Below, piece after piece: positions 35,685 to 45,598 of a DNA stretch of 64,000 nt. Origin of the DNA: Gallionella sp. (lineage in GTDB: Bacteria; Pseudomonadota; Gammaproteobacteria; Burkholderiales; Gallionellaceae); NCBI GenBank assembly GCA_030682375.1, contig JAUXOL010000013.1, positions 230,051 to 294,050 of the forward strand, written 5' to 3'. The number at the start of each line of letters is the position of its first letter. Position 1 is the first letter of the stretch. Made by a program: the position numbers and the translations under genes. Below the pieces are notes generated by a model. The model ran no database searches, was not told the origin of the DNA, and worked only from the letters and a program-made list of their open reading frames with translations.

Positions 35685-38600
35685 CTAGTCCAGCTTCCAG
35701 TATGCCGCCACGCCATTAGGCGATAACCCCCACTCCATCCCGCTCTTTGCGTCGTTGCGATGCGAGCGGTACATGAAATCGCCTATGGCATATCCCAGCA
35801 AGCTGCCCGCTACCGTATCCGACAGCCAGTGGTTGCGCCCGCTCACGCGCGCGAGATTGGTCACCGCCGCCACGCCATACAGCCATGGCGCGTCGTAAGC
35901 CTTGGCGTAGGGCGTGACGGCCGCCCACATGATGGTGGTATGCCCGGACGGCATAGAAGCGCTGCCATTGTTCGCGTTCACAAAGTTGAAACTGGCAGGG
36001 CCGTTTCCGACGCCGGGACGATCCCGGCCGATGAGATATTTGAGCGCAATGCTGCCGGCCATCCCTATGCCCCCGGCCGCCAGCGAGCTGTATGCGGTGG
36101 TCGATAGTTTGCTGCCCGGCTCATCGCCGAGGAACGCCAGGCCAGACGCTCCCAGCACAGCCAATGGCAACATATTCCCGCCAGTCTCGATCGCGTTCAT
36201 CAAGGGGCGCGCGCCATGGTTGAGCGCCAGCCTGTCGGCGGGCTTGTCCAGCACGGAAGACACCAGCGTCACCCCGCCCATCCACGCCATCGAACTCCAG
36301 AACTGAGTGGTCGCCACGCTGCGACCGACGCTGACCAAGTCGCCTTGAGCCATCGAAAAGACGGATTTGCGGGGCGCGGCATCGGGGAAGTCGTCCGCGA
36401 CTTCGCCGAACTGGGTCTTTCTTTCGTCCGTCCAGGGCCCCCACTTAAGCAGATCGCCGCTTTGCTTTCCGGTCATGCCGAACAACGGGAATGCGCGATT
36501 CAATATCGCGCCGCCATCGCGCGTCAGCGGATGCCATATCACACTGGCGATGTTGGTGCTGGATCGGGTGAGAATGGCGTCGAAAGGCATATTCACATAC
36601 ACGCCCTTGTCGAAACTGCCCTCCCCGAACTGTGCGGCCGAGACGTTGGTCTTGGTGGCGAAAGCGCCCATCTTCACGCCATTCTGAAACACGCGAGACA
36701 AATCCAGCGTCGCGCCCCAGTCGCCGGCCAGATATCTGCCCGCACGAATCGTGGCATTGACGTCCTGGAATCCGGTATCCCAATACATGCTGGCATGGCC
36801 GGTCAACGTCTTGTAGCCCAGGAAGCTGAAGTCCTGCCCGAAGCCGCGCTGCCGCACCGCGTTGACGTCCACGCCGAACGCCACAGGACTTTGCCAGGGA
36901 CGGTACAACCATTCGCCGCCGACGCCGCCGTACATGCTTTCCAGCATACCGGCATAGACGCTGTAGAAATTCTCGTCGTTCAGCTTGCCCGCATGGGTGA
37001 ACTGGAACACCGGCATGGTCACCGGCGACGTGCTGACATAGCGCTCGACCTGCGTCCGCACCCTGGGCAACGTGCTGTTGGATGCCGGAAAGATCATCTT
37101 GTCATAGTTATCGACGAGGCCGTATTGCAGCGCCCCCGTCCACCAGGTATCGGGCCGAATGTGCCAGTCCCCGCGCGCGCCCACGCCCAACTTGTACAGC
37201 ATCCCCTCGGGGCCGCCGAAAGAATGGTCGAAATACATGCCGATGTTGCCGGTGACGGCTTGCGTCGGCCGCTCTATCAACGCATTGGACAGGGGGTGAT
37301 CGAAACCGTCGAATGCCGCCCTCTCGGACACGGCATTCTGCCGACGATGCGCCGGGACATAAGCGGTTCGCGCCTCGACCCAGGCCCGGCGATCAATCTG
37401 GAATTCATGCAGATCCAGTCCGTACTCGGCGGACTGGATACGGAATACCAGAATGCTCTTGCCCGGCACATGCCGGTGCAACACCGACACGATGCGATCG
37501 ACATAGGCATTCCAGTAATTGGCATCGGCATTCTGGAAACGCACGATCAGTTCGCTGCCCGCACGCTTGATCTGCAATACGCGCCATGAGGTCTTTTCCT
37601 CCAGCAAGGCCGCCACCCGATTCCAGTCCGGCTCCTGTTGGGGATAGAGGGCGCTGACCGGTTCGCTCTCGGGATCGCTGACCTTGGGCATGAAGAACTT
37701 GCTCAGGTCGCCATGAAAACTCATCCCCATCGCCAGTGTCGTGCCTCGCTCCCAGTTCAACGCGAGATCGATAGCCGGATTCGGCCGGTAGACCATCCCG
37801 AAGTTGAACGGACTGCTCTGTTTCTGATTGTTGGCGGAGGGTTCATGCTGGTAATCGTTGCCGTCGTATTCCAGCTTGAGCAACAGCGGCTGCCAGGGCG
37901 TCTGGTACTGCACCCCGCCGAACAGAGAGGTGGGGCCTCTGAATGGCGAGAAACTATTCAAGTTACCCGCATTCGCTACTGCACTTGATGCGGTCGGACG
38001 AACATTGAATTTCGAGCTAATTACCGACAAAGGGTTACCCAAATTACCTCGTGCACCCAAGTTACCCCAGCCCAGCCCCAGCGACCAGTCGAGATTACCC
38101 GCCCGTTTGCTGGCCACCAGATATTCGCCGCCGAATAATCCGGTTCCCCCAAAGTCCCTGACCCCGACCGAAAATTCTGGTTTCATGGCCGATTCTTCCA
38201 ACAGCTTGACCTTGAAGTCCACGCTCTTATCCTTGTAAGACTGATTGCCGGAGAAGTTTGCCGGCCCGTACAGGCGATTGGAGACCGCGGTCCAGCGCAC
38301 GGCCAGCTCGAACCAGTCCATGATCTGCATCGAGCCGGTCATGCGCGTATACGGATAGACTCGGCTCGCGCTGATCGCGGCATTCCCCGCGCTCGCCATA
38401 CGCGCAGTCGGCGTCTGTATCAGGCCGATAGTTCCCCAGTCGTTATAGGACAAAGCATTGTTGCGAGGCGGGGTCGGTTGCCCAGCATACCCCAGCTTGT
38501 CGGCGAGCCAGTTTTCCGGCTCCCGATCGAGCGCGACGATGCGCGAAGGCGGCATATCGGCGGCGACGCCCTGCGTGGCGAGGAACCTGGCCAGCTGCTC

Positions 38601-39317
38601 CATGACGGCATCCGGCCAGGGGATGGCCGGATCGGACACCACGATCCACGCGCCGGGAGCAGGCGAATCCTGTTCGTTCTCGTTCCATCCTGCCACGCCC
38701 GCGCGCCGGACCAGACCATCCGGCTGCACCACCCAGGCCGACTGCGGACTGCCTGCGGCATCGCACTTGCGCACATAATCCCGCGCATAGAGATTGGCCG
38801 AATGCGCCACCTGGCAGGTATGCCCATCGCCGCGCACCAGGGTCACCGTGGTCGGACGCGAGGGGACGACCAGTCGCTGCCCCTTTTTCAATACCGGATC
38901 ATGTTGCGCATTGACTTCCAGCCAGCGCGGATCGGTCCTCTCGACCACCACCCGCCCGGTCGTCGGAAACGCGGCGACGAACCCGGCAAGATTCCCGGCA
39001 TCGGTGCGGCTGACTGCCGGGGCGGCCTCGATGGAATTGATCCGATCCAGCAGATGGGACTTATAGAGCCTCTGGACCTTCGCCTCTTCGGGCACCATCC
39101 AGATCAATCCGGGCAAATAAGGCGTCTCGGCGTTCGGCAGCGCAGCATGCGGCTGCAAGGCGTCCGGCCGATTGTTGAGCCATTGGCTCAAGCGCATGGG
39201 CGCTTCTACCCCGGCGGCGATGCCGGCCTGCACCTGCGAAGCCGACCATGCCGTCAACAGCAAGCCGACGATCAGCCGCCGCGAAAATCTGCGTACGCAG
39301 TCATATGCCGGACTCAA
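35685..39317 (-). CDS. GfcC-like + YjbH (GfcD) + PAP2 phosphatase fusion protein
   Basis: 1225-aa ORF to 39362 (probable TTG start near 39317 overlapping the upstream stop). N-terminal GfcC-like module, central YjbH (WGTIGLIQTPTARMASAGNAAIS), C-terminal PAP2 motifs KYLIGRDRP, PSGHTT, SGRNHWLSD. Confidence 0.85.
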   Translation of the reverse strand: MSPAYDCVRRFSRRLIVGLLLTAWSASQVQAGIAAGVEAPMRLSQWLNNRPDALQPHAALPNAETPYLPGLIWMVPEEAKVQRLYKSHLLDRINSIEAAPAVSRTDAGNLAGFVAAFPTTGRVVVERTDPRWLEVNAQHDPVLKKGQRLVVPSRPTTVTLVRGDGHTCQVAHSANLYARDYVRKCDAAGSPQSAWVVQPDGLVRRAGVAGWNENEQDSPAPGAWIVVSDPAIPWPDAVMEQLARFLATQGVAADMPPSRIVALDREPENWLADKLGYAGQPTPPRNNALSYNDWGTIGLIQTPTARMASAGNAAISASRVYPYTRMTGSMQIMDWFELAVRWTAVSNRLYGPANFSGNQSYKDKSVDFKVKLLEESAMKPEFSVGVRDFGGTGLFGGEYLVASKRAGNLDWSLGLGWGNLGARGNLGNPLSVISSKFNVRPTASSAVANAGNLNSFSPFRGPTSLFGGVQYQTPWQPLLLKLEYDGNDYQHEPSANNQKQSSPFNFGMVYRPNPAIDLALNWERGTTLAMGMSFHGDLSKFFMPKVSDPESEPVSALYPQQEPDWNRVAALLEEKTSWRVLQIKRAGSELIVRFQNADANYWNAYVDRIVSVLHRHVPGKSILVFRIQSAEYGLDLHEFQIDRRAWVEARTAYVPAHRRQNAVSERAAFDGFDHPLSNALIERPTQAVTGNIGMYFDHSFGGPEGMLYKLGVGARGDWHIRPDTWWTGALQYGLVDNYDKMIFPASNSTLPRVRTQVERYVSTSPVTMPVFQFTHAGKLNDENFYSVYAGMLESMYGGVGGEWLYRPWQSPVAFGVDVNAVRQRGFGQDFSFLGYKTLTGHASMYWDTGFQDVNATIRAGRYLAGDWGATLDLSRVFQNGVKMGAFATKTNVSAAQFGEGSFDKGVYVNMPFDAILTRSSTNIASVIWHPLTRDGGAILNRAFPLFGMTGKQSGDLLKWGPWTDERKTQFGEVADDFPDAAPRKSVFSMAQGDLVSVGRSVATTQFWSSMAWMGGVTLVSSVLDKPADRLALNHGARPLMNAIETGGNMLPLAVLGASGLAFLGDEPGSKLSTTAYSSLAAGGIGMAGSIALKYLIGRDRPGVGNGPASFNFVNANNGSASMPSGHTTIMWAAVTPYAKAYDAPWLYGVAAVTNLARVSGRNHWLSDTVAGSLLGYAIGDFMYRSHRNDAKSGMEWGLSPNGVAAYWKLD

Positions 39318-39973
39318 TGTGCCTCCTTGCCGGAAGACGGCCAGCTTTGCCAGGAGAAGCAAAATTCATTGGACAAGCACTGCTCCGCATAAACGACATG
39401 CCCATCCGCGCCGACGGCATAGCGAGCCGCCGGAATATCCGAATCGCCCCGTACGGTTTCCTCGAACCAGGCAAGCGAGGATGACGGCATCAAGCGAAGC
39501 TGCGTATCGTCGGGCGGCGCGATGCGCCGTATCAGCATCTTTTCGCGGATGCCGTAGCGATAGCCGGGCCTCGCGTCGCGAACCCGTTCGAACTCAGCCT
39601 GATCCCCCAAGGCGCCCCAGCGCGGCAGTCGCGCGAAGGAGACCCCCAGCCAATCCGGGCCATATTTCGTGATCAGCCCAACCACCCGCCCATCGCGCAG
39701 GCGCAGCACATCCCCATCGCCGCTGTACCAGACCTGGACCGGCCCATCGGCCAACTGGTCGACATAGCCCAGCGCGAGGAACAGCTCCCGCTCGCCGACC
39801 TGGACGCGCAAATAACTCAACCGGGGATTCAGCCCGCCTGCCTGCGTTTCCGCCCCGCCGCCGCTCAACCGATAGGCATCCAGCAGCGCCTGCGTGGCAG
39901 GCTCGACAGTACAGCCCGCCGAAGAGACGGCCAGCACGAAAATGCCTGCACGGCACAACATTCCGAATTTCAT
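39314..39973 (-). CDS. GfcB/YjbF-family lipoprotein
   Basis: Likely start MKFGMLCRAGIFVLAVSSAGC (lipobox) at 39973; YLRVQVGERELFLALGYVD...VWYSGDGDVLRLRDGRVVGL. Confidence 0.82.
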   Translation of the reverse strand: MKFGMLCRAGIFVLAVSSAGCTVEPATQALLDAYRLSGGGAETQAGGLNPRLSYLRVQVGERELFLALGYVDQLADGPVQVWYSGDGDVLRLRDGRVVGLITKYGPDWLGVSFARLPRWGALGDQAEFERVRDARPGYRYGIREKMLIRRIAPPDDTQLRLMPSSSLAWFEETVRGDSDIPAARYAVGADGHVVYAEQCLSNEFCFSWQSWPSSGKEAH

Positions 39974-40201
39974 GATAGCCATGCGGCCAAGCCCGACAGG
40001 GCATCGGAATCGGAAAGCGCGGGCATCGACGGCCCGCCATCGACTGATGCTTTCGCTGTGCCCTTTGGCCGAACCAGCCTGGGATGTGAAACGCAAGAGC
40101 GCAAGTTCAGATTACTCCGCCTGTTGAGCAGCCATGACAAACTTCGAGGGTCGAGAAAAAACCGTCGCCCGGCCGAACCGGGACCAGAAAATCCGCCGCC
40201 G

Positions 40202-40230
40202 AAAAAGAAAAGCCCCCGAAGGGACTTTTC
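40202..40230 (-). terminator. Intrinsic terminator after GfcA-like gene
   Basis: Minus strand AAAAGTCCC-TTCG-GGGGCTTTTCTTTTT. Confidence 0.65.
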
Positions 40231-40254
40231 TCATTCGAACGACTGATTGCAATA

Positions 40255-40596
40255 TCAGGGAGTCGTAGCCGACACCGTCGTCGTAGCCGCAGTCGCGTTG
40301 GTGTTCGTTGTGATCGCAAGCGCTGCGGCCAATCCTGCGGCAGCGCCAGCAGCACCCGCCACACCGAAACCGCCGCCGATACCGCTGCCGGCCGCAGCAC
40401 CACCGCCAGCACCACCGCCAGCACCAGCACCAGCACCAGCACCACCAGCACCACCAGCACCACCACCAGCACCAGCACCACCGCCAGGAGGAGGAGGATT
40501 ATTCACAGCAGCTTGACCAGCACCACCTACTTGTGCAAATACATTGCCGGAAGCTGCCATGATCAATGCAAAAGCCAACGCGTTCAATTTTTTCAT
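40255..40596 (-). CDS. Gly/Ala-rich secreted GfcA/YjbE-like protein
   Basis: 113 aa; signal peptide MKKLNALAFALIMAASGNVFA; Gly/Ala repeats then Thr-rich tail; upstream of GfcB-like gene. Confidence 0.6.
   Translation of the reverse strand: MKKLNALAFALIMAASGNVFAQVGGAGQAAVNNPPPPGGGAGAGGGAGGAGGAGAGAGAGGGAGGGAAAGSGIGGGFGVAGAAGAAAGLAAALAITTNTNATAATTTVSATTP
40395..40495. repeat. Trinucleotide-rich low-complexity tract (CCA/GCA units)
   Basis: Runs of CACCGCCAGCACCAGCACCAGCACCACCAGCACC encode the Gly/Ala-rich tract on the minus strand. Confidence 0.85.
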
Positions 40597-40748
40597 CTTA
40601 AAGTCCTTTTCGAGATATTCCGGAAAACCAACAAAGTCCTGCCCATAAACTTTTGCTACGAACCCGCATTATCCAGAAATATCCGGGACATGCAATCTTT
40701 TTTGCGGCGATGTGCGGCGCATGCTCGACCAGCGGCGACATTCCGGCC

Positions 40749-41195
40749 TCATTCCACCGTCGACACGAATTTTTCCAGCGTCCCCATGTCTTGCAGCGCG
40801 GCCCCTGTGTCTATCCTGTTGCGGGCAAACCATCCCCTTCGCACTTCAAGCGCGTAACGCGTGCCTTCGACTCCCCGGTAGACCTTCTCGCTCCCCGGCA
40901 GCATGTCAACGATCTTCATGATGCGGCCATCGTCCGAGATGAAGGCGATGGACAGCGGGATGAGGGTATTCTTCATCCAGAAATCATGCCTCCCGACCTG
41001 GGGAAAGACGAACAGCAGCCCGCAGTTCTCGCATATCTCCTCGCGGTGCATCAACCCTTGAGCGCGAGACGTTGGAGTATTGACTATCTCAGCCTTGATG
41101 GCATACGCGCCGACCCGCAACTCCACAATGACAGGCGCCGCACTTGCCGCAAGCGATATGCACAACAAGGCCAATACTATGACGAACCTGCTCAA
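40749..41195 (-). CDS. DUF192-family protein
   Basis: 148 aa; AEIVNTPTSRAQGLMHREEICENCGLLFVFPQVGRHDFWMKNTLIPLSIAFIS. Confidence 0.9.
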   Translation of the reverse strand: MSRFVIVLALLCISLAASAAPVIVELRVGAYAIKAEIVNTPTSRAQGLMHREEICENCGLLFVFPQVGRHDFWMKNTLIPLSIAFISDDGRIMKIVDMLPGSEKVYRGVEGTRYALEVRRGWFARNRIDTGAALQDMGTLEKFVSTVE

Positions 41196-41334
41196 CTCAA
41201 GCCACCCGTTATGCAGACATGAAGCAGCATGTCCTTATCCCCCGGCAGCGCCGTGACTTGCCTCACGGAATCTATCAAATCGGCGAGACGCAATTCGGCA
41301 GCCGCAATTCATGCCACATAGATTTCGAAACCGG

Positions 41335-42744
41335 TTAATACGCATTCTTGCCGCCGAATCCCCTGAACACGGTCAGGAACACGATCTTCAAATCGAGCCA
41401 CAACGACCAGTTCTGGATATATTCCAGATCGTATTCGACTCGCTTCAACATTTTGTCCAGGGTATCGGTCTCGCCGCGCCAGCCATTGACCTGAGCCCAC
41501 CCGGTGATACCCGGCTTTACCTTATGCCGCAACATGTAGCCCTTGATCAGTTTGCGATATTGCTCGTTGTGCGCCACCGCATGCGGACGCGGCCCGACCA
41601 CCGACATCGTGCCCTGCAGCACATTGAAGAACTGCGGCAACTCGTCCAGCGAAGTGCGTCGCAAAAATGCCCCCAGGGGAGTGATGCGCGCATCACCCTT
41701 CTTTGCCTGAGGTATGTCCGGACCATCCTCGCATACCGTCATCGAGCGGAACTTCCAGACCCACACTACCGCACCATTCAGTCCATAACGCCGCTGCCTG
41801 AACAGCACCGGCCCCGATGAAGTCGCCTTGATCATCAGCGCGATCATGATCATCAGCGGAGAGATGAGCAGCAATATCGAACTAGCCAGAATCATATCCT
41901 CAAGACGCTTGACCCAGCTATGCATGCCCTGAAACGGGGACTCATACACGCTGATCATCGGCATACCGCCAAAATCGGTCCAGCGCGCATGCATCAACTC
42001 GGAAATGAAGAGATCGGGCACGACATAAACCGACGCGGTGGTATCCGCCAACTTCGCGACCAACTCCTCAAGCTGAGAAGCATTGCCGGATGGGAGTGCG
42101 AGGTATACCAGATCGATCTCGCCGGCATGTACTTTTTGCATCAGGTCATCGAGATCGCCTACCGGATAATCCGTTCGGCATTCCGAACCATTCCGATGAC
42201 GATCGGATTCCGCACAAAAAACCCCGCTCACCACTAGCCCGGCCCAAGGCATCTCCTCCAGATGCTGGATCACCCGATCACCGATCGGATTATTCCCGAC
42301 CACCGCCACCGTGCGAACATTGGCACCATGACGCCGAACGAATCGCAACGAGAATCTCACCAACATGCGCACGACGATCAGCATGACCGGTACGGTGAGC
42401 CACCAGACCGTCAAACCCACTCGCGAATAAAGCTCGGAAGTCTTGGTCAGGAATGCCAATGCCAACAGACTGAATATCACACTTAGCCAAGTAATCAGCA
42501 GAGCGCCAACTTCGCTCCAGAAGGAGCTGACCCGCCAGGAACGGTATAACCCCTGCATCTCGGCAAACAGCATAAAGAATACCGCCGCGAACACACCCGC
42601 AAAGATCCGTTTGGTATCCCAGGCAGCACCGATGAGCCACGCGACAGCCGCATAAGCAAACAAAATCAGCACCACATCCAGCATGCGCTGGATCAGTGCG
42701 ATACGGGATGCATATGGGCGCAACAAGCCGCTAGGCATGATCAA
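41335..42744 (-). CDS. Undecaprenyl-phosphate glucose phosphotransferase (WcaJ/EpsB type)
   Basis: 469 aa; VLFRQRRYGLNGAVVWVWKFRSMTV; LRRTSLDELPQFFNVLQGTMSVVGPRPHAVAHN; VKPGITGWAQVNGWRGET. Confidence 0.95.
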   Translation of the reverse strand: MIMPSGLLRPYASRIALIQRMLDVVLILFAYAAVAWLIGAAWDTKRIFAGVFAAVFFMLFAEMQGLYRSWRVSSFWSEVGALLITWLSVIFSLLALAFLTKTSELYSRVGLTVWWLTVPVMLIVVRMLVRFSLRFVRRHGANVRTVAVVGNNPIGDRVIQHLEEMPWAGLVVSGVFCAESDRHRNGSECRTDYPVGDLDDLMQKVHAGEIDLVYLALPSGNASQLEELVAKLADTTASVYVVPDLFISELMHARWTDFGGMPMISVYESPFQGMHSWVKRLEDMILASSILLLISPLMIMIALMIKATSSGPVLFRQRRYGLNGAVVWVWKFRSMTVCEDGPDIPQAKKGDARITPLGAFLRRTSLDELPQFFNVLQGTMSVVGPRPHAVAHNEQYRKLIKGYMLRHKVKPGITGWAQVNGWRGETDTLDKMLKRVEYDLEYIQNWSLWLDLKIVFLTVFRGFGGKNAY

Positions 42745-42758
42745 CTTTCAAAAATATC

Positions 42759-43529
42759 TCACTTAGGCACATTGCGTCTATTCCTCCGAAGCAATTGCAT
42801 TGCTGCAAACAAAATGAATAGCGTATTCGTCACCAAGTATCTTCGCCACAACCGCCTTGGCTCACAAGCAAGGCGATGCAACCACTCTAGCGCACACTCC
42901 TGCATCCACTTCGGCGCGCGCTTGGCAGTTCCTGCGTGCCATTCGAAAGCCGCCCCCACACCAATCATTACGGCATTGATTCGCCCCCGATGCGCCGCCA
43001 TCCAATATTCTTGTTTGGGGCATCCCAAGCCAACAAATACCACCCCCGCACCAGCAGAGTTTATCTGTTCAACAATAGCTTTATCTTCAACCGGGGAGAG
43101 AGGTCTAAATGGCGGCGAAATGGCGCCGGCAATTTTCAAAATCGGGAATGCTGCTTTAAGTTCAGCTTGAAGGTACTCTAATGTAGCGAGGGTGCCGCCA
43201 TATAAAAAAATAGACTCGCCGCGCGACTGAGCTTGTTCGCAATATTTCCACATCAAATCCGGTCCATTAATGCGCTCTTGATCTGCATGTCCTACGTGGC
43301 GTAGCATCCACGCAACCGGAGCTCCATCAGGCGTAGCCATATCCGCCTCGCGCACTACCCGCCCGAATCCCTCATCGCGCGAGGCAGTCACCACTGAATG
43401 TGCATTGCAAATACACACATAACGGCTCTCGTGATTAACGGCCCAAGTGCTGAGCTGAGATAGCGCACCATCCCATGTGATGACGTCAATAGGAGTGCCA
43501 AGTACTTGTCCGACCTGCCGAACAGTCAT
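42759..43529 (-). CDS. WecG/TagA/CpsF-family glycosyltransferase
   Basis: 256 aa; VCICNAHSVVTASRD; ATPDGAPVAWMLR; VFVGLGCPKQEYWMAAHRGRINAVMIGVGAAFEWHAGTAKRAPKWMQ. Confidence 0.94.
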   Translation of the reverse strand: MTVRQVGQVLGTPIDVITWDGALSQLSTWAVNHESRYVCICNAHSVVTASRDEGFGRVVREADMATPDGAPVAWMLRHVGHADQERINGPDLMWKYCEQAQSRGESIFLYGGTLATLEYLQAELKAAFPILKIAGAISPPFRPLSPVEDKAIVEQINSAGAGVVFVGLGCPKQEYWMAAHRGRINAVMIGVGAAFEWHAGTAKRAPKWMQECALEWLHRLACEPRRLWRRYLVTNTLFILFAAMQLLRRNRRNVPK

Positions 43530-44668
43530 TTCGAGTCAACCTTAGCCAAACACTTCACGATCCCGCCCACAAATTGCGTGACCATATTATTTAGAGTGTA
43601 AACGTCTGCCGCAGCCAAAGCGGCGATACGGTATTGACTAAGCCGATCACGATCTTGAATCAGCGCCAGAATTGCCTGCGCATAGGCCTCAACGCTATCG
43701 CTTGTCATTATCCCATTTACGCCATGCTGCAAATAGCACACTTCAGGACTATGTCTTGCACCCGAAGTTGTTGCCATCACCAAGCCCGCACAGAAAGCAT
43801 CTACTACATGCAGACCGACCAATCCTGGGTTCAACATAAAATCCGACATACGGAAATACAGCGCCTTCTTTCTGCCCTTTGTCACTCCCATCAAATGCAA
43901 CCACGGACGAGATTGAGCTGCCTCCCGCATATAAGGCATCGAAGGGCCATCTCCTAATATAACGCAATGGAAATCGGGCGAATCATGATGGATGCGATCA
44001 CACGCTGCCACTAATAAATCCAATTTTTTATCGGGATAAAGAGAACCACAAAATATAGCCACTGGCGCGCCCGCGCAAATATCCATCTCTTGCCGTACGG
44101 TAGTTAAATCAGCCTCCGATACCGTAGCCAACTCACGCTTGAACGAATCGGTATCAATCGCATTGTTTAGGCACGCAATCTGTTCTGACGGATATCCGGC
44201 TTTCGCCAAGACATCTACCGTCATCTGAGTATAAGCAAACCACCAATCAACCTTGGTCAGCAACATTTTCTTCCAGCGCTCACGCAAACCGGATGGCGCA
44301 TCACTCTGAAAATTCGCACCATGCCCCCAGTAAGCCACCTTTTTTTTCGACCATAAACGGCGCAACAGTATGGGGTAATTTGAAAGCTGCCTATTTTCTT
44401 GCATCAGGATAACAAGGTCGGCATCACGCAAATGTGATGGGAAAGGAAGCCAAATCAAATCCTGCCCAGATAAAGAATAATTCCAGTTAACTACAGCATT
44501 AGCCCATGAGAGGCATCCAACATCATTTCTCAACCTTTCGCGTTCAGTCGGCTGACCGTGAACCAAATGCAATTCAATTGAGCACTCAAGGCAACGAGCT
44601 CGAAGCAACTCAAATAATTCCACACGATAATGAAGCAGTCGATGCTGAAAAATCACCACCTTATGCAC
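43526..44668 (-). CDS. Family 4-type glycosyltransferase
   Basis: ORF to 44701; likely GTG start at 44668 (VHKVVIFQHRLLHYRVELFELL); AIFCGSLYPDKKLDLLVAACD. Confidence 0.85.
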   Translation of the reverse strand: MHKVVIFQHRLLHYRVELFELLRARCLECSIELHLVHGQPTERERLRNDVGCLSWANAVVNWNYSLSGQDLIWLPFPSHLRDADLVILMQENRQLSNYPILLRRLWSKKKVAYWGHGANFQSDAPSGLRERWKKMLLTKVDWWFAYTQMTVDVLAKAGYPSEQIACLNNAIDTDSFKRELATVSEADLTTVRQEMDICAGAPVAIFCGSLYPDKKLDLLVAACDRIHHDSPDFHCVILGDGPSMPYMREAAQSRPWLHLMGVTKGRKKALYFRMSDFMLNPGLVGLHVVDAFCAGLVMATTSGARHSPEVCYLQHGVNGIMTSDSVEAYAQAILALIQDRDRLSQYRIAALAAADVYTLNNMVTQFVGGIVKCLAKVDSK

Positions 44669-45575
44669 GCGACTTCTCCAGCACAAAAAAAGCATGATCA
44701 ACCAGCGCTGGACTTGCGAAACGCAAGGGATCGCCTTTGCCTACTGCCAGCATTGCCTGTTGAAACCATGCGAATTTTGCCAAATTAACTACTAACTCCA
44801 TTGCCGAACGCTTAATGAAGCCCAAACCACGCCTACCTTTATGTGAACAATTTCTGTAATCAACCAACTTGAAACCATATTTCCCACATAGGAAATCGAT
44901 AGACTGGCGATTCCAGAATATCTGATGTTCAAACAAGTTGGCGTAATACCACTCACCAAGCTCCCCCTCACAAGAATTCCAATCTCCTGTCTCAACGATC
45001 AACTTCCCGCCCTCAGCCACCAGAGCTCCAATATTATTTAATGCCGAGTGTGTATCAAGAAAATGCTCGAATATGTCAAACGCGGTAACGATCTCGTATT
45101 TCTCACCTGACCAAGCGAGATCTCCTTCAATCTCGCCGATGATGTATTCTTTGCTGACAATTGATTGGCATTGAGGATACGCAACAACATCCAAAGCGGA
45201 GACGCAGCTCGCATAAGGTTTAAGTTGCGCAAGCAAATCGCCATTTGAAGCTCCAATATCCAAGATACATTTAGGCCGCGCATCCAGATAAGGCAATATC
45301 CAATCCAACGCAGGATGGGGACCTGATTTCGGACGCCAAACATCGGTAGCTCCACCCGACATTATCTTTGCCAAATCCATCCGATTTGGAACCGCATTCT
45401 TGTACAACAGCGAGCAACTGGTGCACTCGCGGAGAAACACACCCGAATCAGGAAGTGAAATAGAGTAGGGGCCAAAATAATAGCTTTGCCTCGAAAGCTT
45501 GGCTCGATCCACACCTGCGGCACCGCAAAGTGGACAAGTCTCTATTGATTCATAGTGCAGCTGAATATGTTTCAT
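44661..45575 (-). CDS. Class I SAM methyltransferase with N-terminal Cys4-type motif
   Basis: 304 aa; CPLCGAAGVD...CTSCSLLYKN; CILDIGASNGDLLAQL. Confidence 0.85.
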   Translation of the reverse strand: MKHIQLHYESIETCPLCGAAGVDRAKLSRQSYYFGPYSISLPDSGVFLRECTSCSLLYKNAVPNRMDLAKIMSGGATDVWRPKSGPHPALDWILPYLDARPKCILDIGASNGDLLAQLKPYASCVSALDVVAYPQCQSIVSKEYIIGEIEGDLAWSGEKYEIVTAFDIFEHFLDTHSALNNIGALVAEGGKLIVETGDWNSCEGELGEWYYANLFEHQIFWNRQSIDFLCGKYGFKLVDYRNCSHKGRRGLGFIKRSAMELVVNLAKFAWFQQAMLAVGKGDPLRFASPALVDHAFFVLEKSRA

Positions 45576-45598
45576 AAATCAGTTACTAGTTGGAGCCC

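Noticed and set aside
36216-37589. 457-aa plus-strand ORF antisense to the GfcC-YjbH-PAP2 gene
   Set aside because: His/Arg-rich antisense frame without motifs.
40395-40495. CRISPR-like or spacer-repeat structure
   Set aside because: Simple triplet tract within an ORF; no spacers or conserved long repeats.
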